Shown here: piece after piece, positions 25,081 through 32,934 of the stretch
Numbering within the stretch: position 1 is the first letter of the stretch
Layout: every line of letters starts with the position of its first letter
Origin: Nocardia miyunensis NBRC 108239
GTDB taxonomy: Bacteria; Actinomycetota; Actinomycetes; Mycobacteriales; Mycobacteriaceae
DNA length: 64,000 nucleotides
Reading direction: 5' to 3'
Assembly (NCBI RefSeq): GCF_001613065.1
Contig: NZ_BDBQ01000027.1
Span: 1-64,000 of the forward strand
Notes under the pieces: model-generated
What the model was told of the DNA's origin: nothing
Seen by the model: only the letters and a program-made list of their open reading frames with translations
Databases searched by the model: none
Position numbers and translations under genes: made by a program

Positions 25081-25472
25081 CCCGACTCCCCGACACCATG
25101 TCCGCCGTCCTGGGCCGCATCCGGCTCGCACGGGTCCGACGTCCGGTCCTGGCCATCGCGTGGGCGGTGGTGGCCGTGCTGGCGGTGCTGGTGTTCGTGG
25201 CCGGTCCCGCCGCAGCGGCGACACCCCCGGTACAGGTCGCCTCGTCCCTGGATGAAGTTCTCGATCATGCGCGCAATTGGCTGATCGGCATCCTGAGTGC
25301 GGTGGCCACGGTCTGCCTGACCGTCGCGGGCGTGAGATACGTGATCGCCTCGGGCGACCCGGGCGAGCTGGAAAAGGCCAAGGCCGCATTCCGCGCGGCC
25401 TGCCTCGGCTACGTCGTGGCGATGCTCGCCCCGGTGATCGTCGCCATCCTCAAATCGATCGTGGCGGCCTGA
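25071..25472 (+). CDS. VirB2/TrbC-like pilin subunit
   Basis: A 133-residue protein. A long signal peptide has hydrophobic core IAWAVVAVLAVLVFVAGPAAA and likely cleavage after AAA near residue 50. Two transmembrane segments follow, WLIGILSAVATVCLTVAGVR and ACLGYVVAMLAPVIVAILKS, the typical layout of VirB2/TrbC pilins that line the mating channel. Alternative ATG 25077 would give a 4-base ATGA overlap with the upstream gene; 25071 overlaps by 10 bases. Confidence 0.82.
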   Translation: MRMTRLPDTMSAVLGRIRLARVRRPVLAIAWAVVAVLAVLVFVAGPAAAATPPVQVASSLDEVLDHARNWLIGILSAVATVCLTVAGVRYVIASGDPGELEKAKAAFRAACLGYVVAMLAPVIVAILKSIVAA

Positions 25473-25474
25473 TC

Positions 25475-27499
25475 ATGACTCCCCACACCATCACCAGGCC
25501 CACCGCTACTGGGCCCGCCGCCGCACCTCACCCGGGGCGGTGGAGGCTGCGCGCCGTCGCGATGGCCGTGCTAGTTCTCGCGGTGGCTGTGCTGGCAGCG
25601 TGCACCGCCAGCGACGCGGGCGCGCAGCCACCGAGCCCGCCGCCGTCTCCGGCAGCGATCGAGACCCCGCCCGTGCCGCCCGCGGACCCCATCCGGCCCT
25701 CCGCCCCGCAGTCGGTCTCACCCACACCCACTCCCAAGTCGCCGGGCACGGTCAGCCCGGCCCCGGTGACCCCGACCCCGGCCACTCCGGGACCGGACAC
25801 CCCGAACCCGGCCGCGCCGAATCCCGCGTATCCGGGTGGAGTCAACCCGAATCCGGTGACCCCGCAGATCCCGGACTCGGTGACCCCGACCCCGGCCTAC
25901 CCGGACGACACCGACCCGAACACGCCGAGCACGCCGGACTCCTCGGGGGACGGGCAGACCAATTGCGGGCTGACGAACATCTCGGGGTGCGTGGAGAAAG
26001 CGATCAATGGATTCTTCGCCAGTCTGGTCGCCTCGGCGCTGAACCCGCTGCTGGACGTGTTGTCCCGCACCCTGCTCACCACCCCCAACCCGGCCGATCT
26101 CCCGCAGATCGGGGAGTTGTGGAACTCGTCCTGGGCGCTGGTGCTGGCGATGTATGCGCTGGTGGTGATGGCCTCGGGTGTGCTGCTGATGGTCCACGAG
26201 ACCGCGCAGACGCGGTGGTCGGCCCGCGAGCTGGTCCCGCGCCTGGCGATCGGGTTCGGTGCCGGTGCGCTCAGCATGCTGATCGCCACCGCCGCAATCA
26301 GATTCGCCAACACCCTGGCCCAAGCGGTGGGCGGTCACGGGGTCGACCCGAACACGACCGGCGCGGCACTGCGGCAACTGGTCGAACTCGACACGACCCA
26401 ATCCACGACGTTCCTGATCATGCTCCAGCTCGCGCTCGTGGTGATCGTGGTGATCTTGCTGGTCTCGTATGCGGTGCGCGTCGCGATCACCATCGTCCTG
26501 GTTGTCGGAGCTCCATTGGCGCTGATGTGTCACGCCTTGCCCGGGGTCGAGGCGATCGCGCGGTGGTGGTGGCGCTCGTTCGGGGCCTGCTTGGCGATTC
26601 AGGTGGTGCAGTCGCTGGTGCTGGTCACCGTCGTGCGGGTGTTCCTGACTCCAGGGGGATGGAACATCTTCGGCCCGAACGCCAATGGTCTGGTGGACCT
26701 GATCATGGGGATCGCGCTGATGGGAGTGCTGGCCAAGACCCCGTACTGGCTGCTGTCCACGTTGAAGATCGGCCAGAGTCGCACTCTGGCCGGATCGGTC
26801 ATCCGCAGCTATCTCACCTACAAGACCCTCGGCCTGCTCAAAGGTGCAGGCGCACCGAAGGCCAAGCCGAGCGAGAAACCCAAGCCGACCCGCCGCCGCC
26901 CGCTCAAGCGGCCCGCCCAGCCCAAGACGGCGGACCCGTACGCGCGGGTGCGCGCCACCCGCGACGGGCAGCTCATGCTGCCCCTGGAAGGGGTACGCCG
27001 AGTCCCCCGCAAACCCTCGCCCCCAGCCTCCCCGGCCACGGCACCCAAGCCCGCGGCGACTCGGGCGCCGCAGGGCCGTCAGCTCGCGTTCGACTTCCGT
27101 CCGCCGGACCCGTACCGGGGGATCCGCGCCGGATGCGACGGTCAATACCGGCTGCCGATCCCGGTGACCCGCGCACGCCCAGCCTCCGCCCCGGCCCCGG
27201 CCCCGGCGCCGCCCGCCTCGTCACCGTCACGAACTCGGACCTCGCCCCGTGAGCGCGGCAAGCAGTTGGCGTTCGAGTTCACCCCACCGGACCCGTATGC
27301 GCGTCTGCGGCCGTTGCGGAACGGTCAGTACCCGCTGCCGATCCGCGTCGCTCGTGTCCGGCCCGCCCCGGCCTCGAGCACGCCACCCCCACCCCCGGCA
27401 CCGGCCCCGGCATCGGGGTCCTCGCAGGGGCGGCAGCTTCATCTGCCGTTGCCGGATCTGCCCGTGCGCCGCCGTGCACCTAAAGGAGGCTCTCGATGA
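25475..27499 (+). CDS. VirB6/TrbL-like polytopic membrane protein with lipobox and C-terminal repeats
   Basis: A 674-residue protein. The N-terminus has a signal sequence ending in a lipobox, LAAC with Cys43, followed by ~120 Pro/Thr-rich residues. Five or more transmembrane helices lie between ~220 and 450, for example LVLAMYALVVMASGVLLM and LALVVIVVILLVSYAVRVAI, as in VirB6/TrbL channel proteins. The C-terminal ~200 residues hold repeats containing DPYxxxR...GQ(Y/L).LP and QLAF(D/E)F motifs. ATG 25475 comes 2 bases after the pilin stop; the stop overlaps the VirB4 ATG. Confidence 0.8.
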   Translation: MTPHTITRPTATGPAAAPHPGRWRLRAVAMAVLVLAVAVLAACTASDAGAQPPSPPPSPAAIETPPVPPADPIRPSAPQSVSPTPTPKSPGTVSPAPVTPTPATPGPDTPNPAAPNPAYPGGVNPNPVTPQIPDSVTPTPAYPDDTDPNTPSTPDSSGDGQTNCGLTNISGCVEKAINGFFASLVASALNPLLDVLSRTLLTTPNPADLPQIGELWNSSWALVLAMYALVVMASGVLLMVHETAQTRWSARELVPRLAIGFGAGALSMLIATAAIRFANTLAQAVGGHGVDPNTTGAALRQLVELDTTQSTTFLIMLQLALVVIVVILLVSYAVRVAITIVLVVGAPLALMCHALPGVEAIARWWWRSFGACLAIQVVQSLVLVTVVRVFLTPGGWNIFGPNANGLVDLIMGIALMGVLAKTPYWLLSTLKIGQSRTLAGSVIRSYLTYKTLGLLKGAGAPKAKPSEKPKPTRRRPLKRPAQPKTADPYARVRATRDGQLMLPLEGVRRVPRKPSPPASPATAPKPAATRAPQGRQLAFDFRPPDPYRGIRAGCDGQYRLPIPVTRARPASAPAPAPAPPASSPSRTRTSPRERGKQLAFEFTPPDPYARLRPLRNGQYPLPIRVARVRPAPASSTPPPPPAPAPASGSSQGRQLHLPLPDLPVRRRAPKGGSR

Positions 27500-30486
27500 C
27501 GACCCCCGTGCGTATTCCCGCCGATGTCGAGCGGGGCGACAAGTTGCTCGGCCCGTTCACCGCGCGGCAGGTCGCTGTTCTGGCGGTCACCGTGCTGGGC
27601 TTGTATGCGGCCTGGAACCTCACCCGGACGGTGATCGCCCCTCCGGTGTTCCTGGTCGGTGCGGGACTGATCGGCACCCTGGTCACGGTCGCGGTCCTGG
27701 TCCGCCGCGATGGCCTCTCGGCCGACCAACTCGCCTGGGCCGCGATCGGCCAGCGGCCCCGGCACCTGGTACCCGCCCCCGAAGGGGCCGACCGCATCCC
27801 GGCCGCGCCCCGCTGGATCACCCACCGCGCCGCACGGGGCCAGCCGCGCCCACCGGCCCCCGCCGGGTTGTCGGCGCAGGCGCTGCGCCTGCCGCAGACG
27901 GTCACAGCCGGTGGAGGCGAGATCGGTTTCGTCGACCTCGTAACCGATGGACTGGCGATCATCGCCGCCGCCAGCACCATCAACCTGTCGCTGAGGACAG
28001 CGACCGAGCAGGACAGCCTCGTCGCCCAGCTCACCGGCTGGCTCCACACACTGCGCCAACCCGTCCAGATCCTCATCCGCTCCGCCCGCCTGGACATCAC
28101 CGGCCACCTGAGCCGCCTCGACACCGCCTCGGCGGACATGTCACCCGACCTCGCCGCCGCCGCCCACGACCACGCCGGGCACCTCGCCCACCTGGCCGCG
28201 AACGAAAACCTGATCCACCACCAGATCCTGCTGGTGTGGCGCGAACCGACCACAACCCCCACCGGCGGACTGTCGCCGACCGCGACACTGAGCGGTCTGT
28301 TGCCCGGCCGCCGCCGGGCCCGCGTCCGCCTGTCCGCTGCCGCGCGACGCGCGGCCGAATCCCGGCTGCTGCGCCGTCTGAGCGAAGCCACCGACCTGCT
28401 GGCCCCGCTCGGAGTCAGCGTGACCGCCCTGGACGAACAGCAAGCGGGCGCTGTACTGGCCAGCTGCACCAACCCCGGCAGCCTCGTACCCGCCACCGCC
28501 GACACCGCCGACCGCGATGCGATCATCACCACCGACCCCACCCAATACCCCGACCCCGACGTCGCCGACACCCTGCCCGACACCCCGGCAGCGGGCATCG
28601 TCCCGGAGTCGCTGTCGATCGCAACCCGGCACCTCGAAGTCGGCTCGGACTGGATCGCCACCCTCGCCGTGACCGGATACCCCCGCGAGATCACCGCCGG
28701 ATGGCTCGGCCCGTTGCTGTCGCACCCCGGGCGGGTCGATGTCGCCGTGCACGTCGACCCGATCGACCCGGTCACCGCCGCGACCCGGCTCAAGCACCAG
28801 TTCGCCCGGCTCGAGTCCTCCCGCATGCACGACACCACCCACGGACGGCCCGCCGACCCGCAGGTCGAGGTCGCCGTCGAAGACGCCGCCGACCTGGCAG
28901 CAAGGGTCGCGCGCGCCGAGGCACGCCTGTACCGGGTCGGGATCTACCTGACCGTGCACGCCGACTCGCAAGACGAACTCGCCGACGAGGTCGCCGCGGT
29001 GCGGGCGCTGGCCGCGAGCCTGCTGATGGACACCTGCACCCTGGCCTACCGCACGGCCCAAGCCTGGACCAGCACACTGCCGATCGGCCTGGATCTGATC
29101 GTGATGCGCCGCACCTTCGACACCGGTGCCCTCGCCGCGGCATTCCCCTTCGACTCGCCACAACTGCCGACCCTCGACCCGATCGCGGCCAGCCGACCCA
29201 CAGGAGTGCTCTACGGACGCGACGCCGCCGGAGGCTTAGCGTTCGTCGACCGATTCTCCGCCGACGCCCACAACCACAACATGGTCGTCCTGGGCCGCAG
29301 TGGGGCCGGGAAATCGTATTTGATCAAGACCGAGATCCTGCGTTCGCTGTATCGCGGTATCGAGCAGATCGTGATCGATCCCGAGGACGAATACCGGGCG
29401 TTGGCCGAAGCGGTGGGCGGTGTCCACATTCCCCTCGGCGAGCCCGGGGTGCGGCTCAACCCGTTCGACCTGGACATCCACACCCGCCCCGACGGCCGCC
29501 GCACCGCCCCACGCGACGCATTGAACCGTCGAAAACTGTTCCTGCACACCCTCATCCGAGTCCTGGCCGGGGAACCCACACCCGCCCAACGCGCCGCCCT
29601 GGACACCGCCCTGACCGCCACCTACACCGCCGCCGGGATCAGCCCAGACCCCGCCACCTGGACCCGGCCAGCGCCGACCCTGAGCATGCTGGCCGAACAA
29701 CTCACCCACCTCGCCACCCCAGCCGCCGACGAGCTCGCCACCGCGCTGCACCCCTACGTCGGCAACGGCACCCACGCTGGACTGATCGACGGCCCCACCA
29801 CCACCCCGGACGGCCCGATGATCGTGTACTCCCTGCGCCAAGTCCCCGACGAACTCCGCACGATCGCGACCCTGCTGGTCCTGGACGCGACCTGGCGGCG
29901 CGTCAGCGACCCGGCAACCCGGCGACCCCGGATGGTCACCGTCGACGAGGCATGGCTGCTCATGCGCCAACCCGCCGGAGCCGCATACCTCTACCGGGCA
30001 GCGAAAAGCTTCCGCAAGTATTGGGCGGGGCTCAGCGTGGCCACCCAGGACTGCGCCGACATGCTCTCCACCGACCTGGGCCGCGCCATCGTCGCCAACG
30101 CCGCCACCCAAATCCTGCTCCGCCAAGCCGTCTCCGCCGCCGACGAAATCGCCACCGCCTTCCAGCTCTCGGACGGAGAGAGACAATTCCTACTCACCGC
30201 CGCCCAAGGCAGCGGCCTCCTGGCTGTCGGCGGCACCGACCGTGCCGTGTTCGCCTCTCTCGCCTCACCCGCCGAACACGCCTTGATGACGACTGATCCG
30301 AGCGAACTCACTGCCTTCGACGAGGACAGCGACGATGTCGATATCGAAGTCGATCTCAGCGGGCTGCCGTCGCTGCGACCATTCACCGACCCCGCCAACG
30401 ACAACGCCGACGACGCAGACCGCGACACCGCCAACGACACCGATACCGAGAGGGACGTGTTCATCGACGTACCGGACGCGGCATGA
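27496..30486 (+). CDS. PrgI-VirB4 fusion ATPase of the conjugation channel
   Basis: A 996-residue protein. Residues ~1-95 match the PrgI family: two membrane helices (VAVLAVTVLGLYAAWNL and PVFLVGAGLIGTLVTVAVLV) after GPFTARQ. The rest is a VirB4/TraC-type protein with Walker A GRSGAGKSY (about 599-607) and Walker B MVTVDEAWLL (about 813-822). VirB4 ATPases energise pilus assembly and substrate transfer; PrgI normally is a separate small membrane protein. ATG 27496 follows a near-perfect AAAGGAGG ribosome site and overlaps the previous stop as ATGA. Confidence 0.9.
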   Translation: MTTPVRIPADVERGDKLLGPFTARQVAVLAVTVLGLYAAWNLTRTVIAPPVFLVGAGLIGTLVTVAVLVRRDGLSADQLAWAAIGQRPRHLVPAPEGADRIPAAPRWITHRAARGQPRPPAPAGLSAQALRLPQTVTAGGGEIGFVDLVTDGLAIIAAASTINLSLRTATEQDSLVAQLTGWLHTLRQPVQILIRSARLDITGHLSRLDTASADMSPDLAAAAHDHAGHLAHLAANENLIHHQILLVWREPTTTPTGGLSPTATLSGLLPGRRRARVRLSAAARRAAESRLLRRLSEATDLLAPLGVSVTALDEQQAGAVLASCTNPGSLVPATADTADRDAIITTDPTQYPDPDVADTLPDTPAAGIVPESLSIATRHLEVGSDWIATLAVTGYPREITAGWLGPLLSHPGRVDVAVHVDPIDPVTAATRLKHQFARLESSRMHDTTHGRPADPQVEVAVEDAADLAARVARAEARLYRVGIYLTVHADSQDELADEVAAVRALAASLLMDTCTLAYRTAQAWTSTLPIGLDLIVMRRTFDTGALAAAFPFDSPQLPTLDPIAASRPTGVLYGRDAAGGLAFVDRFSADAHNHNMVVLGRSGAGKSYLIKTEILRSLYRGIEQIVIDPEDEYRALAEAVGGVHIPLGEPGVRLNPFDLDIHTRPDGRRTAPRDALNRRKLFLHTLIRVLAGEPTPAQRAALDTALTATYTAAGISPDPATWTRPAPTLSMLAEQLTHLATPAADELATALHPYVGNGTHAGLIDGPTTTPDGPMIVYSLRQVPDELRTIATLLVLDATWRRVSDPATRRPRMVTVDEAWLLMRQPAGAAYLYRAAKSFRKYWAGLSVATQDCADMLSTDLGRAIVANAATQILLRQAVSAADEIATAFQLSDGERQFLLTAAQGSGLLAVGGTDRAVFASLASPAEHALMTTDPSELTAFDEDSDDVDIEVDLSGLPSLRPFTDPANDNADDADRDTANDTDTERDVFIDVPDAA

Positions 30487-30575
30487 GCCAGATCCTTGCC
30501 ATCAGGACAGACGTCCGTCTATCGCCGACTCAACGACGCCATGCCCGACGCGTAACAAACGAAGGAAGCCCAGCC

Positions 30576-30809
30576 ATGACTTCACGAAAAGGGCGTCACA
30601 AGAAAAGGCAATCCGAAATCAGCTATCACCGGGTTGTAGTACGCGGTTCTCGCCACGACCCACCAGACGCTCGCAAACTGGCTGCGGTGATCGTCAGCCT
30701 GGCCGAATCATTTGCGTCCATCGATGACGAAATGAACTCGACCACACCTGACGAGACAATAATCTCGATCGACGACGATCCGCCAGAAGGACATTTGAAG
30801 GTGGCATAG
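30576..30809 (+). CDS. Small basic protein upstream of the serine recombinase
   Basis: A 77-residue protein with a basic N-terminus (MTSRKGRHKKRQ), a YHRVVVRGSRHDPPDARKLA segment and an acidic tail. As I recall, similar small proteins precede large serine recombinases in other actinobacterial elements. A role as recombination helper or directionality factor is possible but unproven. ATG 30576 follows AAGGAAG at 7 nt. An upstream ATG at 30483 gives a 108-residue form that overlaps the VirB4 stop as ATGA. Confidence 0.6.
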   Translation: MTSRKGRHKKRQSEISYHRVVVRGSRHDPPDARKLAAVIVSLAESFASIDDEMNSTTPDETIISIDDDPPEGHLKVA

Positions 30810-30970
30810 AAATATCGACAGATTTGATAAAATAAAATATCTGTCTGATATAACGGCAGATAGCGACACTCTTGTTTCCGTACGAATAGATCCGCTCGAC
30901 ATCCCGAGGTCGGGTGATGCTTCCGTGCAGTCGAGACCGCTGTTTGCGACCGAAAAAGAAGGAGTGCTTC

Positions 30971-32839
30971 ATGGCCAGTGCTTACGCGGAACTCGACGAC
31001 GAGTGGTCTCCGGAAGAAGTCGCCGCCACAACTGCCCACACCGTGTCGACGACGGCGGTGGAACCGGGAACCCGGGCAGTCATCTACTTGCGAGTGTCCT
31101 CGTCCGGTCAAGTCAAGACCGACTACGATCCCGAAGGTATCTCCATTCCCGCCCAGCGCGTCAAGTGCCAGAACAAGGCGGAACAACTCGGCCTGACCAT
31201 CGTGGACGAATACATCGAGCCGGGACGCACGGCGACCGAAATGTCGAAACGAGTTGCTTTCCAGCAGATGCTGTCCCGTGTACGCACCGCCCGCGATGTC
31301 GACTACGTCATCGTCTACAAGCTGTCCCGCATGGCGCGTAACCGTCTCGATGACGCTGTTGTCATGGCGGATCTCCGCAAACGTGGCGTCACGCTCGTGT
31401 CGGCCACCGAGAATATCGACGACTCACCCGTTGGTCAGCTCATGCACGGCATCCTGGCCACCTTCAACGAATACCAATCGCGCGAATCCGGAGCCGACAT
31501 CGCCTACAAGATGGGGCAGAAGGTCCGCAACGGAGGCACCATCGGCCGCGCCCGCCTGGGCTACCTGAACGTGATCGACCGATTCGACGGCCGCGAGATC
31601 CGCACCATCGCCGTCGACCCGGAACGCGCGCCGCTGGTGAAGCTCGCCTTCGAGTTGTACGCCACCAACGCCTACACCCTCGACGAGTTGTCCGAAGAAC
31701 TCTACGACCGTGGCCTTCGGACCCGGCCCACCCTGAAACATCCCGCCAAACAAGTATCGATCAACAAGCTGTCCCAGATGCTGCGGGACCGCTACTACCT
31801 CGGTTACGTGCACTACGACGACGAGGAAATCCGGGGCCGCCACGAGCCCCTGATCGACGAAGACCTGTTCGAACGGGTTCAAGACGTCATCGACTCGCGC
31901 ACCACAGCCCGCGAGCGTCGGCGGGTGCATCACCACTACCTGAAGGGGTCGCTGTTCTGCCAGCGCTGTAAACGAGTCGGCATCACTCAGCGCATGATCG
32001 TCCAGCACGTCGTCAAGTCCCGGGGCACCGAATACACCTACTTCTTCTGCCGCAACAGACAGAACGGCACCTGCGACGCACCGCACATCAACGTCGCGCT
32101 CGTCGAAGACGCGGTCGAAGCCCACTACGCCACTGTTCGCTTCAGCCCGCAGTTCATCCTGGAAGTCCGCGCGCACATCGGCAGTGTGGTCGAGGAGCAG
32201 GACGTCGCCGAGCGGCTACTGCACAAGCAACTCGCTGCCGAACTGCAAGTACTGGACACCCGCGAAGACAATCTGATCGAGTTGGCCGCCGACGCCACCA
32301 CACCGCAGCCCAAGATCAAAGCCAAACTTCGCGAGATCGCCCGCGACCGCCAACGCCTGACCCAGCGGATGACCACCACAACCGAGAACCTGTCCGACAG
32401 CGCCAGACTCATCGAGATGGCACTCGAACTACTCGAAGACCCACAAGCGTTATATCGCCGATGCAACGATCAACAGCGTCGGATGCTGAACCAGACCATC
32501 TTCCACGCCCTGTACATCGACGACGAACAGATCACCGACCACAGCATGCGCGAACCATTCAGCCGTCTCCACGCCATCCAACACGCCCGGCGAACCAACC
32601 AACCCGCCCCCGCCGACCCGAACGCCCAGCCCCCAGAAACCAGCAACGCCACCCCTTCACAAGGAAGCGGTGGCGTTGACGTCCTGCTGCACGGCATTAC
32701 TTTGGGGCCGTGTTCTAGTAAGACCCCCAAGGTGGAGCTAAGGGGACTCGAACCCCTGACCCCCACACTGCCAGTGTGGTGCGCTACCAGCTGCGCCATA
32801 GCCCCGTGGTGTGCTTCCGGGTGTTCCCCTTCGGCTTGA
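30971..32839 (+). CDS. Large serine recombinase (integrase) with tail reading through tRNA-Ala
   Basis: A 622-residue large serine recombinase. The catalytic domain starts AVIYLRVSSSGQ with nucleophile Ser43. A Recombinase domain follows (~210-310), then a zinc ribbon (FCQRCKR...FFCRNRQNGTC, ~330-365) and a coiled coil (~390-480). It would integrate and excise the element. Start ATG 30971 follows AAGAAGGAG; a longer frame starts at 30914. From about residue 588 the frame crosses the antisense of tRNA-Ala and ends in chromosomal DNA, so the last ~35 residues depend on integration. Confidence 0.85.
   Translation: MASAYAELDDEWSPEEVAATTAHTVSTTAVEPGTRAVIYLRVSSSGQVKTDYDPEGISIPAQRVKCQNKAEQLGLTIVDEYIEPGRTATEMSKRVAFQQMLSRVRTARDVDYVIVYKLSRMARNRLDDAVVMADLRKRGVTLVSATENIDDSPVGQLMHGILATFNEYQSRESGADIAYKMGQKVRNGGTIGRARLGYLNVIDRFDGREIRTIAVDPERAPLVKLAFELYATNAYTLDELSEELYDRGLRTRPTLKHPAKQVSINKLSQMLRDRYYLGYVHYDDEEIRGRHEPLIDEDLFERVQDVIDSRTTARERRRVHHHYLKGSLFCQRCKRVGITQRMIVQHVVKSRGTEYTYFFCRNRQNGTCDAPHINVALVEDAVEAHYATVRFSPQFILEVRAHIGSVVEEQDVAERLLHKQLAAELQVLDTREDNLIELAADATTPQPKIKAKLREIARDRQRLTQRMTTTTENLSDSARLIEMALELLEDPQALYRRCNDQQRRMLNQTIFHALYIDDEQITDHSMREPFSRLHAIQHARRTNQPAPADPNAQPPETSNATPSQGSGGVDVLLHGITLGPCSSKTPKVELRGLEPLTPTLPVWCATSCAIAPWCASGCSPSA
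32644..32678. terminator. 10-bp stem-loop inside the 3' end of the recombinase frame
   Basis: CAACGCCACC (32644-32653) pairs with GGTGGCGTTG (32669-32678), with a small inner CCTT/AAGG hairpin in the loop. It may be the element's own terminator or a structural part of the attachment region. Confidence 0.4.
32679..32805. other. Probable attachment-site junction (attR side)
   Basis: The recombinase gene ends against the 3' end of tRNA-Ala(GGC) and chromosomal genes follow directly. Integrating elements often use the 3' part of tRNA genes and restore it. The exact crossover cannot be placed because the other end of the element is not in the window. Confidence 0.45.
32733..32805 (-). tRNA. tRNA-Ala(GGC)
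   Basis: The minus strand folds into a 73-nt cloverleaf: acceptor GGGGCTA/TAGCTCC with the alanine identity pair G3-U70, a D-arm, anticodon stem CCACA/TGTGG around loop CTGGCAG (anticodon GGC, reading GCC), T-arm AGGGG/CCCCT with TTCGAGT, and discriminator A. CCA is not encoded in full (ACCT follows). It is the probable integration target of the element on its 3' side. Confidence 0.95.
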
Positions 32840-32918
32840 ACGAAGTTACACCACGCGGGTAATTGCTACCAAATCGCCTGGATAACGGGGTGGTGGAACG
32901 GGTGTTCGAAAGGTAGAG

Positions 32919-32934
32919 TCGAACACATGTTCGA
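32919..32934. promoter_or_regulatory. SOS (LexA) box overlapping the start codon
   Basis: TCGAACACATGTTCGA matches the mycobacterial LexA consensus TCGAAC-N4-GTTCGA exactly. The ATG of the 13E12-family gene (32927) is inside it. TAGAGT at 32914-32919 may be the -10 box, giving a leaderless transcript that LexA would block. Confidence 0.88.

Larger units (their letters stand above)
1..32733. mobile_element. Integrative conjugative element, right-hand portion
   Basis: This stretch contains a full set of actinobacterial conjugation functions: VirD4-type coupling ATPase, PrgI-VirB4 fusion, VirB6-like and VirB2-like proteins, a replication-relaxation protein and a transglycosylase/NlpC-P60 wall hydrolase. 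It ends with a large serine recombinase that abuts a tRNA-Ala gene. Ordinary chromosomal genes begin just beyond the tRNA. The left end and its attachment site are not in the window, so total size is unknown. Whether it is currently mobile is inference; all core transfer genes seen here are open. Confidence 0.85.

Noticed and set aside
25277..25474. Upstream extension of the VirB6-like frame
   Set aside because: It overlaps the pilin gene in another frame, has no pilin-like sequence, and would place the signal sequence inside the protein.
32733..32805. Element's second attachment site within the window
   Set aside because: I found no other tRNA-Ala fragment in 1-32,700; the left end must be outside, so attL cannot be described.
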